Source of the DNA: Anticarsia gemmatalis
Taxonomy: Eukaryota > Arthropoda > Insecta > Lepidoptera > Erebidae
Assembly (NCBI RefSeq): GCF_050436995.1
Contig: NC_134746.1
Location: 10,104,501-10,168,500, forward strand
Length of the DNA: 64,000 bases
Reading direction: 5' to 3'
Below the pieces are notes generated by a model. That model was not told the DNA's origin. It saw only the letters and a list, made by a program, of their open reading frames with translations, and did no database searches. A program made the position numbers and the translations under genes. Positions 1 to 13,843 of the stretch are shown here, in pieces; position 1 is the stretch's first letter, and each line of letters opens with the position of its first letter.

Positions 1-3000
1 TAATTATAAGAATTGTTAGTCGTGATGATAAAACAATAATATTAGATACAACTAATAAAAAACTCGCGAATGAAGTCTTCAAGGTGATAACATTGATATG
101 ATCTTGACATTGATTCGGTTCAGTATGAGCAGTGAGTCATTACACCGGATAGGTATTACTGCCTCCGCTTCTTACGCGATCGTGGGTGTATCACGCCTTA
201 CGTACTCATTGGCTGATGGAGCCGCTGTCATAATCATCACGCTTGATTGTAAGGAGGCAATTACCTGCGATGTCTGATATCATAACTTTACAACTTCTGA
301 ATACCTTAAGTGGTTATCCTTGAAAAACTGTGTTGAGGTGAATTTCTTCTGTTTATATAGGTACCTTTTGTTTATACAGAAAACAGGTTATTTTTAATAT
401 ACTGATTTAAACAAAGGTGACGAAATAACGTAAAGATTTGTGCAAACAAGTGAAATCTACTTATATCTGACCAAAAGATAAGAAACCATACAGATTCATT
501 ATTTTATTACTTGTTCGTGCATCCTGTAGATAATGTAGTCTTATTGCTTCGAGTAACACAGTAATAAGTAAGCACATTACTATTAGGTAATCGAGCCACA
601 GGTCGTAACTCGATGCGTAAAAAAACTGTTAACCGGATCTCTACAAAATATTCTGCATTATTTGAGCATCGTAACAGAATCAAACGCATTTATTATTTGG
701 ATGTATTCTAAACACGTCTTACAAAAAGTAGTATGTTTACGTTTAGATCACGTTTAAAGTTAAATGATGGAAGGCACCGCACCTGTGCGCCTGCGCCCGC
801 GCCGGCTCCGCTGCGTAAGCGCAAACGCCGCTGACATCCGCTTCCTGTGTTCCTGTCTTTCCAACCCTTCTCGGTACCAGGCACGGCTTCCGCCCTCTAT
901 TATATTAATATCAAGGTTAAATAAACAATGACTTACAGATCACCTTAATGGAATTCCTTGATGAGTTTTTGTTAATGGATAACGCCCGAAATTTCTAACG
1001 CTTCCTCTACATAAAAATATTTATTATTAACATTGACTGGTTCACAGTTCCTTTGAATTATAATCACTATTTGTTTTAACGGGACCGGATACCACATTCC
1101 GTATGGTTAGGTACTAGTTTACACTCACAATATTTTTTCCTGTAGTGTAGTCCCTAGCGTTGCATAAACTAAATTAAATCAGTTGGAATTATAATATTGA
1201 AGAAGCCTTTTATTTTAAAGAGGCCCATTATTATATTATTATGTACTCGGCTTATGCATTTATCTCGTACTGCATTTGCACAAGTGCACTGCTCTATCTC
1301 ATAATAGCAGAATCGTTTCCATTCCCACCGAGTCATATTTCAACATACAAAAAGCTACTCCACGTTGTGTGAACGGAGTCACGTAGAATCAAGATATTTC
1401 GTTAATTATTAGCATCCGCCGAGTCCGTCGACATCGATATTGTCAATCCTGTGTGGTATTATCGCCGGCACTCGTCTCGGGGCTGGTTTTTGTGTGCCAC
1501 GTCCATTACGGACGGAAGCCGAGTGGGCCGCGCCACCAGCATACCTCTGTGTCTCTTTGTCATGTACGTGCGCGAGATTTAGAGAAGCCAGGAAATAGGT
1601 GCGCGTGCTAATTGTCAGTACAAACGGCTGGAGCACGAATACCGCGGGCTTTCTTTCTCACCATCTTTTCGGCATTCCACAACTTATTATCGCGTATCAC
1701 GATAAAGTTCGGCGTGTATCTTGGCGCGGCGTGTTGTGTTCAATTATAAAGCAAATTGTGACAATTAAAACGTTCGTTTCGCTCAAGCGCTCGGACGCGC
1801 ATGAGATCACTTGTGAGCTCATCAAAATATCACAATTATCATAATTATCGATGTCTTTAGATATCATTACCATAACATTGGCAATGTTACGCCAAAATAT
1901 TACACGCATCCAATTTGCAGTGGTCGAAAGCACTTTTTTTCCTTATAACGAGAGCAATCGAAGCAGTAGCAACAACAAATGGCATTGGCACTATTTAGAG
2001 CCTAGTATCACAATAACCTGTTAACTGAGATCGCAATATCGTGAATTAACAGTATATCTACATAAGTAGTAGTTCTGTGCTAGTTCATTGTCTAACACTG
2101 CCACTAGAGTAACCTGTTTCCCTCAATGAGTCTGTCGTAAGAGTAGATGACTACACGATGATAAGTGTATCTCACATTCCTACATTTATTGCTCAGAGAG
2201 CGTGTTCTACAAACAAATTTGAAGAATTATCTAATTCATATTAAGTACACGGTTAGAGCATCGCGGATCGTCAGAATGTTGTGATTTGTCCCGTACGTTG
2301 CACTCTACTCATCTATAAATATCGTTTTCTTGGCAACCCACTGGTTTTTGATATAAACAGCATTTGTCAAACTTCACTCGTCGTTTAGTCATTCATAAAA
2401 GAACGAGCAAACACTTTAAGTTTTATTCGATTTTAAATTATATTAACGTGTCGATTCATATAGAGCAATTACAACTATATAGGTACTACTAATATTTACG
2501 TTAACTAAATTTTCCTACATTTCTATAATAACAAATACCTATATGTTAGAAACATTGTTGCAAGAAAGCATTTATTTAAAGTAAATATTTTCTCTCGTAT
2601 TCGTGCATGACATAATGAGTTAGTGTTAAATGACGAAAGTGGTATGCCATTTGCTGCATAGAAAGCCGCTTGCAGCCACCCTGTCGCTATTAATTACTAT
2701 AATTGCTATTAATCACTTGCTACAACTAGTCTTAACACACATTCGTCACTGATTATTTTCACTTTGGACTTTCTCAAACAATTAATAAAATATTCATTTA
2801 ATTAATGTCGCCAATTTTATTTGTCTACAACATGAACAAAAAATCTAGTGCGGAATCAGCTCGTGTAATAATCATGGCGGTGTACTGTTATCGCATGTAA
2901 AAAGTATGCCGTACGCAGGAAATGATAGTTTGTATGTAAATTACTATATATTTTGCAACACAAGCGGCCGATATGTACCACCATCCAATTTAATCTACAT

Positions 3001-3150
3001 AATTGTTTTCCAATTATATAGCCACATAATTATAGCATATGACTGGAAAGCCATAATTCACTTCACTACAACTGTTTTATGTGAAATTACCTCGTGTGTT
3101 GTCCAATCTAATTACAGACTATTATGATTAATATTGTTTTAATTTTGTTT
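1..3150. other. Non-coding, AT-rich
   Basis: Only short frames without composition or motif support. A GC-rich patch at about 775-850 stands out from its AT-rich surroundings, but nothing further can be said about it. I see no gene, RNA gene or recognisable transposon. Confidence 0.5.
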
Positions 3151-3184
3151 TAGGTAAGTACGACAAATTCCTACATGGACTGGC

Positions 3185-3243
3185 AGCGCCATCTACTGAA
3201 AGGTATTATAGAGTTAGTTCCGCTACTTGGCGCTAGGTGGCAG
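3185..3243. promoter_or_regulatory. Pair of CTCF-like motifs
   Basis: On the - strand TCAGTAGATGGCGCTG at about 3184-3199 matches the CTCF core (CCASYAGRKGGCRSY) at all but one position. On the + strand GCGCTAGGTGGCAG at about 3230-3243 matches most positions. Caution: AGATGGCGC is also common inside insect repeats. Confidence 0.3.
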
Positions 3244-3299
3244 GCAGACAAACATTGTATTCCGTCGCTCTACGCGGATGAACGTAGAGTTCGTTATGA

Positions 3300-4780
3300 G
3301 TAATTATTTCTCTAATTGTAATTGGTTAGCAGCGTGTCTCCATTTTCAACAATTATTTTTAAATTTTGGGGAATTTGTTATCAGTTGAACAAAAAAGTGA
3401 TTTTGTAATATTTTTGAAGCGGTCAAAAATATTGCGTTTTTAGGATGAATGCTTGGAATATAAATAACCATATAACAGACACAGATGTATCTACCGCCCC
3501 TACAAATAATTATAACGCTAGTGATGGTTTCACCACTCAATAACAAATGCCAGAAAGGTAATCCCAAAGATAAAGTTAATAAACTTTTTATACATTCCAC
3601 CCATCAACTAAATCATTCTTAAACCATGGTTAAGCAAAATATTACAACTCTAATAAAATTATAGCGCGTTAACTTATGTTTTAAAAACACGAAATAGGAA
3701 ATCAATAATGCTAATCCAATGTTACTTAAGTAAGATTACTTACATACCCAAATCAAAGAAATATTTTCCAATTCCTTGCTAAGGAAAAATATAGGTTTGT
3801 CGTTACCTTGATGCCTAAGAACAATACCACCGAGAACCAGTTTAGTAGGTTCATGACCGGCGATCGGCTCGCATAATGCCAGCGTTCGCGTCGTGATTTA
3901 TTCATGTTCGTACTTATGCCCTGCGGCAAATAAAAAAACACCTCGGGAAAGGAAGCGTACTCCTACCATTTTTGCCAGACCCGCACGCTCTTTTATACCG
4001 AGTTCATTAGGCACATTTTCAACCGCTTTCAGAGGTCAAGTCTAACTGGCCACTGCTATCGTACTTAATATCAACGCGGAAAAGTATTAACGTTATTTAA
4101 ATATTTTAGTTGGTCAGGGCTCTGTTTTTTATAACTAAATTGCTTACGCATTACTCTACGCAAGTAATTAGTGGTTAGCATAACTCTACATTTGATAGCG
4201 CTACCGGTTTTTTGTGAGTTAAACTTCATTTTTATTCTATGATTCTAGGATTTAATAGAGTCGATGTTTGGTAAAGCTGTTGCGTTTCTGTTGTCTGCTT
4301 ATTAAATCTTTGCTGCTATCGACACATTTAACACAAATAATACATTAAGTACAACGTCGATAAATTCAAGTACGGCTCTATGGAGCCATAATTGACCGTA
4401 ATTCTAAGATATCAAAATATTAACATATTAATCACTCCCACCTGGTTAAATACAACTGCGAAAACAATTTTCCTAACACACTCATATCTAAGTGAAACAG
4501 GCTCTATATTTTCAATAGATTCGTAACTCTGCTGTCGCCGTGTGCAACGTTTTATAGTAAAAAATATTAGCAGATTTTTATGTCCTTCCAAGTTTTTCCT
4601 CACACTCTATATTTACTGACTCCACGTTATTATAATAATTAAGTAGAATCATAAATAATAATTCACTAAAAGATCGACAAAAGTTTGTTTCATGTTTATA
4701 AACATACCTAAGAGCTCTACATTTTGCACTACACAATGCAATGTTTGCGTAGAGAACTTGATAATTTAAACCACCCCGTT
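3300..4780. other. Non-coding, nothing recognised
   Basis: AT-rich sequence with many stops in all frames; no repeat or gene signature seen. Confidence 0.5.
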
Positions 4781-4789
4781 TGTATCAGT

Positions 4790-5072
4790 GAGTAATGCTA
4801 GTAGTATACCAACGAAGACGCCCGAAGTGTGGCGGAGATTGCCGAAGGCTTCAAACATGGCCGCTCGTCCGCGCGCTTAGCGCTTGTCAACAAAGTTACT
4901 CGACTTCGACTGCCTCGCCGGTCGCGCGCTTTCATGTTGGTTCCGTTCCGTAACCGCGACTGTTTTAAGTGCATTTTGTGTTAAAAAGTGTGAAAGTGAA
5001 TTAAACAAGCAAATTTTGTTTGAAGTTTGTGATTATTTGTTTTTTCTATTACTTCGTTTCTAGTAAAAGTGG
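4790..5072 (+). promoter_or_regulatory. Candidate promoter and non-coding first exon
   Basis: A locally GC-rich, CpG-containing patch (about 4810-4960) is followed by an A/T/G-rich leader-like stretch and a plausible donor AAAGTG|GTATGT at 5071/5072. The arrangement resembles insect non-coding first exons and could belong to the RasGAP gene 13 kb downstream. Inference only. Confidence 0.28.
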
Positions 5073-8000
5073 TATGTTAACGTGTTTTAAATGGAATGTT
5101 GGAGTATTGAGAGTCAACGTAGTTCGAGTCTCGTATGATAGAGCTGTTTTGTTTTGAATTAATATAAATTAATATTTGAGAGCGTTATTAATTTATTATG
5201 CATATAATATAATGAATAAATATATTTAAATAACAACCAATAATATTAAAATTAAACCAGTTTTAAACAAACTTACAAAGCTAGAAAAGCAGTGGAAAAT
5301 CTTAACATGCATGGAATAAAATTATATTAATGTTGTGACCGCATCGATTACTTAATACCAATATGAGTTACAAAGACACTGGTGACTTTCACCTAAACAT
5401 TACCTCGACGCCACCGCAGATGCTATCTTATTAGCATACTGGTACCGGTAGTAATACATTCCCCTAACTAATGGCCTGAACACACTATTTTCCGGGAGGT
5501 AACACCGTTCCTTAATTATTTATTCTACCCTAAAGCTTGAGTCCCGCACGTGCTGCTCAACTTGTTGCATAAAAACGGACCCTCACGTTTCTTCGTGCAT
5601 TGTCCACGGAAACAATAGCACATCGATCTTTAAGTAAATTACACATTCTCTGAACAACTGTTAAAGTTACATATTTTTTTGGGAGCACTGGCCTGTATTT
5701 TTTGTATAATCCTATAGAAGATTATAATATTTTAATAGTTTAGATCTCTTTACCATGTAGGTAGTTTATAAATAAAGTGTCTTTTATGCAATCATGCGAA
5801 CGGTATTCCTGTCACATATCTCAATTGAGTCCGAGCAATATGACTGAATAGAGGAAACATTCATTTTATCGAACCCTGGATGCCTTAATAAATAAATACG
5901 CTGTCTTAATATAAAGATCGTAATAGATCCCCGGACGGTAAACATTCCTAGGGCTTATGTATGACCGGAGAAGGCGATCTTCCATGAATTCTCGAGATCC
6001 TTGCACGGGCTTCGGTTCGAGCAATTCATCTTAGCTCGTGAGCGAATTTACTTAAACCCAAGGGATAAACGTGGACGAGTGTATCTTGAGACAGCTATTA
6101 CATAACTTTGCATTTAGGGAAAAATGTTCGAAACGTGGCACTTATTTCAGTCACGTTCGGAATTGGCTTTTGCAAGGAATATTTCTTTAGCAATACTAAG
6201 GTGGTTGAAGGTATAGTTATGAGTATATTATTTTTAACATTCCAACGCTGTTTCAATACAATTGTCCTATATTTTACTTTGATGTTAATACAACTAAAAA
6301 CAAAAGTTCAGTAGCCTTATACTTTTTGCCTCAGCAATAGCAACAATTGCAAGATTAAATTACATAAATCAATTACTTTGCGATCGTTCACCAGTTACTG
6401 TTCCACTCTATCAAATATCTTATGAAATACTAAATGTGATATAAATGCTAAGATAATTTGCAGCTAGACGTGTGAATGAATTCAGTAGCCACTTGATAAA
6501 TTCCCGTCAGAGTGCCAGTTCCCCGGGCGGTGTTGGCGTTAATCTTCTTACCGAGTTCGCAGCTCACCGCGTGAGTGATCCCTCAGAGCTTCCAAGATAA
6601 CAGATTTAGCCGCCCTATTGTATTAATTGAAACTTAATTAAAAGTCTTTATACCTTGTTCATTTTGTAATAAGTAACAATTGCTGCTCAAAATGGTAGTT
6701 TAATGAGCCTAGATAAAATGAATATCTATTTTGTCTTCATTTTGCAATAGCGACCTCGTTTATCTTTAGGTTTAAATTGCATAATGACTCCGTTTGAAGG
6801 ATAACGCCAGATAGAGCATTTCCATTCCAGTAAGTGTTTGATAGTTGTTTTGAATGTCACGCTTATGATTGACGGATAATAACATTTTAACCGTGAATAA
6901 ATTGTAATCACTTCACATGTGGGTTGTTGCATGACCAAAAAATACGTGTGGGCGTGTGTAATCCTGTTTACCTATGCACCCACGCCGGAGTTAGTAGACT
7001 TTCTAAACAAGCGGGATGTTGCGCCGACGAACTATTATTGAAAAAAAGTGCCTTCATATGAGTCACATCGAGTCCCATCGAGGTCTGGGTCACATTCCAG
7101 GGCTGCCGCCGACGCGGCCGCTCCAAACCGGACTTACTCGACTACATGCCTTTTTCTCTTATATCTTTTCCGTTTACGTAATACTTTCTTAAGAACATCA
7201 AAACTGCATAAAAGAGCCAATTAAAATTCACTGTGGTTCAACCATTATTTAAGCCTTATTTAGGAAGACAGGCAAATTGGGAGAGAATATTTTATAATTA
7301 AATGGCAATAGACAGATACTGGTCCAGAATATTTAAAAAGTTCCTAAAACGATTATGTTGGTTATTTGTGCCACATATTAAACGCAAAATTCGCCGTAGG
7401 CTTCGATCCTCGACCACAAAGGGGGCAGTTTTTGTCAACCATCTGCCGAGGCAGGTGTCTTTTTATTCCTACATACTAAGCAGGTGATTTGAATTCGCTT
7501 TCCTTACTTTTTATATCGTTTTAAGTTGAGAAGGATTGAATTTATAAGGACTGTCGTTTCCGTTTCTTGGAGGAAACGATCGTGAGTTTGATACTCGTTT
7601 AAGTGATTAAGATTAATAGCGACATAAATATATCTGGGTATCTAATCGTAGCTCATAAATAGTGCGTAATTTTTTATACATTTCCTGGCAGTTTACTCCC
7701 TATGTTAACAAAAAATCATAAATACATAATATTTATTGGAAATGGATATTCGAATATGCTGTATAAAAAACGCTTGCAATTAACAGTGGTTTAGAATTTA
7801 TTGTGCTATTCATGTTCAAGTACCATATAATTTAACATGACACTGCAGCTATATTCACCACGTTAAATGCACCACCAAGGTAATAAATTATGATACATTG
7901 CGTTTATTATATCTGTCTCTACAAAATGTCATAAATTGTCATGCTGTTTACTAAATCACAATACTTCAAATATGAACTATATAAATGAAATAGACAAATA

Positions 8001-11000
8001 ATATAAAATAAACGCGAACACGCGCACTCTACCTGATAAAAACATAATTTACATTTACCCTTTTCCTCTTAGAAATAACATATCTATTTACATATAATAA
8101 TTACTAATTAACACCTACATAATATTGTATTATTAATTATTAAACCTACAAAATTGATACGTTAAATGCATTTATCCCTTTGTTAAAAATAGTTCTACGC
8201 AGAAGTGCATAAATGATTATTAATTATCCCTCATTAGTACCTAAATGACTACTTGTCAAAAGGATAATGATAATCGTATTATTGCTGTCACGAATACCGT
8301 CCTTCTATACAAATATGTTTTTTTTTCGCAAACGAAGTTATTTTGTTTTTGATGAAACAAGATTTTGTTTATCTACTCATAAGCTGTAGAACCGGTACAA
8401 CGGTTTTGATCTAATTACTCTAAAGCGTTATTAGGTTAGCTGGTTTATTAAACGTCAACACATTTTTTTCGAGAGAACGGATCAAAATAGCGTTTAAAAC
8501 ATGTACAACATGATATAGGAACACATTTCTTTACATAATATCGGTGGCTTTATGTTATTTATCAATGTAACTAGTAAATAATTGGTAGAGTCAATGTGCA
8601 GCAGTGCATTTAATGTGTAAAGTATTGCCTATTGTTTCTTTACTACGGTTCATTTGATGCAATTGCAGTGAAACGTTTTGTTTACATTGCCATGCCCGTG
8701 TATATCACAGCTTAATCAAGTGATTCAGTAAAGTTTCCTTTGACCAATCCATTTAAAAATGAATAAGGAGTCCGGCGGGATACGGTACCCCGGTAGACAG
8801 TCCTAATCTAATCATTAATTTTACGCTCGGTAGCACGTATGTAGGTTAAAATAGGCGTAACAAAAAGAATTGGATGAGTGACTCACCTGCCTAGGAAACA
8901 CCTTTTTCAAGTGTTTCTCTTTGTCATTCAACGAATGAGGGACAGGTGGAGCTTTGTGAATAATAAATGGAAAAAGGACTGCTAATGTCTTTTTTGTAAA
9001 TTACATCGCTCAATCATTATACCCCGCGGGAGATCTTTACTGAGTAAGGATCCCGTTTGACCTCATGACTCATTGATTAATACAATTTTTCGCTTGTTCC
9101 GTATCTAAAACGTGGTGATCAAAATAAAAATATACGTGCCCGAACAGCCCTACAGCAGTGTCCATCAATATAAACCGTGAAACTACAGGAAATCGGGTTA
9201 TCATCTCAATGACAACTATAACGGGTTACACTTCCTCCTTAGTTAATTTAATTTACGAGTGACCAATTGTTTACCAGTCATCCGTTTAAACGGCACTGAA
9301 AATACATGGTTTTTGTAAATATATTGTTTAGTTCATTCGCCTCTTGATTGGTCTATGTTCCAATAATGAAGGCACAACAGTCTGACTCACTCGACACCCG
9401 AGCAAAATACTTGGTATGTAATCTGCACTTTTGACTGTTGATTCATCTCGTTCGACTTATAGCCTAAGCTCGTCGAGAAGTTCATGATTTATTACAAATG
9501 GTTCTATTGATGCGATAAACTGGAAGTTGAAAGAAAGAAAATAAATAATCTCTTCTCGGACCTCCCCGTGCACATTTATCTCGTAAAAATAGAAAATATT
9601 TGCTCAGAGTTAAATCATTTTGTCGATTTGGATAAGTCATTGTACCTTGACAGGGGCAAAGTAATTGCTGTATTTGCTGCATTGAATGATCAGTGTTCAG
9701 CCGGAACTCAGCTCCATAATTATATTTTTTCTCGTCGTTTCGTAGACAGCAGCTGTCTTAGTGGTTTCATCATTATGAACATCAACAAAACTTAAATACT
9801 TTGTTAAATCCTTAGTCATTAGTATTATATTTATACTATTCACTCAACATTGTTTACCTTTAACTTAATTATGTTGAACGAATTATGATAATTCCTCAAA
9901 ATAAGGAAACGCATTAAGAATATTGTGTTAATTAAACGTGTTATAATATTTCTGGACTCTATTTACATTAGAGACGCAAAAGCCTGAGCTATTTTACATA
10001 CAAAACAGGGCTGTGTATTGACCTTTTAACAGCCATTCAAGAACATTCTAATTTGCCTCTAGTATGAGTGAACGCGAGTTTGAGTTGAATGAAGCCTCTT
10101 TTATTTTGCTTTTCTCATATTCTCCTGAGGGCCAAGAAAATGCCACGAACTAAATGGAACTGAAGGGCTTGTGTAGAAATTATGGTGATGATAAAGAATA
10201 GAGACGGTTTTATGTGCAAGAGGAGAAAGAAGAGAAATGTTTTGTGATAATAAAAATAGCAGTTTACGGGCATTAGCGTATAATACAAACACGTATACTG
10301 TTTCAACATTTATTATAATATTTTATAATTTAGCGCATAGCTCGCTTAAACTCCGACACAGTTTGTTACCTGCATTTAATAAGTAGCAATATTGCGAGCC
10401 ATGACGACATTTAATACAGCGTGATCGTGACCTTCGCTGGTGAATGTTTCTGTGACTGCAACCGAACCTCGAAACACGTTGATCTAATCTAACTTGGATT
10501 TAGTTTTCTTTTGTGTTCTCGTATCTTGTTTAAATCGCAAGAACTTTAGCAGAACATTATTATTATTTTGAACACACCTCTTAACTGTTCATGGTAAAAC
10601 GCAAAAGGCATTGTTTTCAGGAATGTACTTAAAACTTGTTAACGAGTTATCCGTCAGTGTACACGACACCTTTTATCGCCTGTTACGAAAGAGGTTATTC
10701 TCGCCAGTAAGCGTTTGTAAAATCTTTGACAATGTATGTAAATACGCGCCTCCACGGGTTTTATTGTTCAAACAACATGACGTGGCGTAGAGAATCGTTA
10801 TTGCACAACGCATCCATGATTGCCTTCGGAACACGTTCCGTTGCCCGGCCACCTTTGTTTACAACGAAACGGATTTGCTTAAAGGTATCTTACCTTTGAC
10901 CTCATCTGCAGTATTTTCTCTTTATTCTTTCACCAAATTCAGTAGCTATGCCTACAAGCCTATATATTTTGATAATACGACAGCAGTGCTTACAAAGCAC

Positions 11001-13490
11001 AAACAGATCTCACCGTATGGTAAGTCAATATTGTGGCTACCATAAAGATCACAAAAATGTGAAGTAGAAATGTCGAAATATAGCTCACGATCTAGTAAAC
11101 TTGACTCGTACGCTTGTTGACGTCGCTTTCATATAAGAACAATAATATATTCGGCGAGCTTCAAACAGCGTGTTGTTAGTACAAATTGCACTTAGTAGTC
11201 ACGCTCTTGCCCTCGTTCCGTAGTCTTGCCGTGGTGCGCTGTAACTAAGAGCTTTTAACGTGACCCACCGCCTGCCCTATATCCCGCGGCTGTGATGACA
11301 CATCGTGTTCCTTGATATTTGACAAACGAGAGTGTGTTCAAACATATTTACATCTACCTACGACATCAGAGATGCGGCCAAATAAATTGTATTTGGCCAC
11401 CAATGTTTTCGCCTCCGAGTGTACGTGCTCGGATTCGAACTGATTTTAAGGGTTTATTGAGTTGAGAAAACGTTGTTACCTCACTTTATAAGGTTATTGT
11501 ATGAATAAAATCATATCTGACTCGTGCGACGCTCATCTTTTTGTTTCTATGCATTTATTATTCGTTATTCCCAAAAAGCAAGCTTTACCATAAAGCCGAA
11601 TGTTGTTTAATCACACATCTACCGAACAATGTGAAGGGCTGGTTTATCAGTAGAGCCAACATTAAATGATTACGGAATCTACGCTTGCTACAACTGCACT
11701 TGTACTGCAAAACACGATACATAAACAGAAAGTGGTCGGGCCGGTTCGTTACGACAATACAAATATCTACTAACAATATTTACAGCTCGGTCAAATTATT
11801 GGTTACATAGATAACTGTACACTGCACTGTTGGGCCAGTCATACAAACATGTGCACGCAAGAATTACTCCCGCCAGAGTTCAACTCATCTGTGCACTTCG
11901 ATCGTGAAACAGTCTCAGTTAACGGGACAAACAACTTTTTTTTTGCTCTCCTACAACCGCTCTTATGGAAGTGATTAAGGGAATTATTCTCATTTTCTTT
12001 AATAGTAAATTTATTCAATATTCAAGCTTCTTCTAACGTTATTACGCCTTAAACGATGATGTCCGCTTTTTACTGACATTTTCGCAGACCTTGACTAAAG
12101 AATATCAAACAAGAAAACCGTATAAGAATTGCGGATACTTTAAAAGGCTCGAAAGTGGCGTTTCTTCTTTTTCAATTACGGTGCCTCGAAATCACGCGAT
12201 GCATTGGCCCCAATAAACTTGTTCGGAGATGCCCTGATACATTGGCACGGTACATATAAGTTGGAGTTGCTCATGTCTAGTCGAGTTAAGATCAAGCCAA
12301 CTGTTCCCGGTATAAAACGGTACTTTATACCAGTTATTAATATAGCAAAATATAGGCCTACTTACTATATCCTTTGGGTATAAATGAGTGCAAACAAAAC
12401 GATAAAATAGTTCTTTTTTCTGGATAAATAAAGCTATCGAAATCAAAGGCAGCCTGAAGTAATTTTTGTCTATTATATTAACTGAATAAAAGATTTGTAA
12501 CTTCTTAGTTACGCTAAAAGTACGATACGATTGAGTTTAGTGCTTTCGATTACGTTGCAAAGTTCAAACATTCAATCAGTTTGACGGAGATCAACTATTT
12601 TATTAGTGACGTGACTCAGTACAATTGCTCCTACTACTCTCGAGTATAAAGTTATTTACGACTAACTCTTATAATACGTGGAAAACGTTGTTGGTTTCAC
12701 ATATAAGAAGTACCTATTTGTATTACTTTATAACAATGTAAGTGTGTAACTGTTTGTTTTTCCCTAAATAAATAAATAACTCTTTGTAGCCCTTATACAA
12801 ATTGAACGTCTTTGCTTTCGTTATATGGTGACATACTCAATTGGTAAGAAAATGTCTTTCAAAAACCTACAAACAAGATATCACTTACAAAGGAAAGCAT
12901 CAACATAAAAGATGTCAAGTATTACTTTTTGATTCTCTACAATGTATACAATCCGATAGAGTCGCTTCACTACGGAACAAATTGGACTTGCGTACCAAGT
13001 TTGGACACGACATATTGACAGGCGGGACCCTTTTCATTGCGTACAAATGATTGATGGCTTTGAGTCTTCCTTCAGTAGAATGTCGAGTCAAATGGGTGAT
13101 TTACTCTGATGAATGGCGTGATCGCTATTGACGTTAGTTGCGCGCTTCGCAACCCTTTATTGACGAGTTTATTAATTAATACTCAGCATAACGTTATGAA
13201 CATAGCCGTAATTTTGGAATGTATTATATGCTTCATACTCAGCACTAACGCGTCTTCATAAAACATACATGTTATAGCTACTGCGGCGCGTGAGAACCGC
13301 GCAGTATTGACCAAACATTGCAAGCTTGCGCTTAGCCAATGCATATAAAACATTACACTGTTGCGTAATATCAAAAATTTGAATTTAGATGAGTTTTGTG
13401 TAAGCGGTAGACTGTACTGCCTTAGACATAGACTTTATGTACTCTATAGAGGTAGTGACCCGCCGGTGTCCGGTCGACAAACCTGTGTAT
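5073..13490. other. Long non-coding stretch
   Basis: No open frame above about 85 codons, no splice-linked coding pieces and no repeat that I could name. It may be intron of an upstream-initiating RasGAP transcript. Confidence 0.5.
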
Positions 13491-13843
13491 TACGGGTAAT
13501 CTTATAAACTCGCTCCGAGGAAGTATCGGAGTGCATCCGCAGCGTTCAGTGTCTCTCCGTATATCTAGTTTGTGTCGATTTTATTATGCCTTTCACTTTG
13601 ACCAAGCTGCGATATTCAAGCCCTTCGATAGTTCCGATTAACGAACTGATAATTTCTACCGATAAAACCGGTTCTCATTTGATAAAAGGTTATTGTAACT
13701 TTAGAACCGAGTGTTATTGTGATGTAATGAAACTGACGAGTTTATTCCTCTTACTTTACTTTGAAGGCTTGGAGAAATATTATAGGGAATTCAGTGTTGT
13801 TCTCATCTTTGCAATAAAATATACATCTTTATATTTTATTTGA
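13491..13843 (+). promoter_or_regulatory. Weak candidate promoter followed by an 85-codon frame
   Basis: TATAAA lies at about 13502 and an initiator-like TTCAGT at about 13545, then an ATG at 13586 opens 85 codons ending just before an AATAAA-containing stretch (about 13815). The peptide resembles nothing I know and its composition is unremarkable, so chance is the likelier explanation. Confidence 0.15.
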
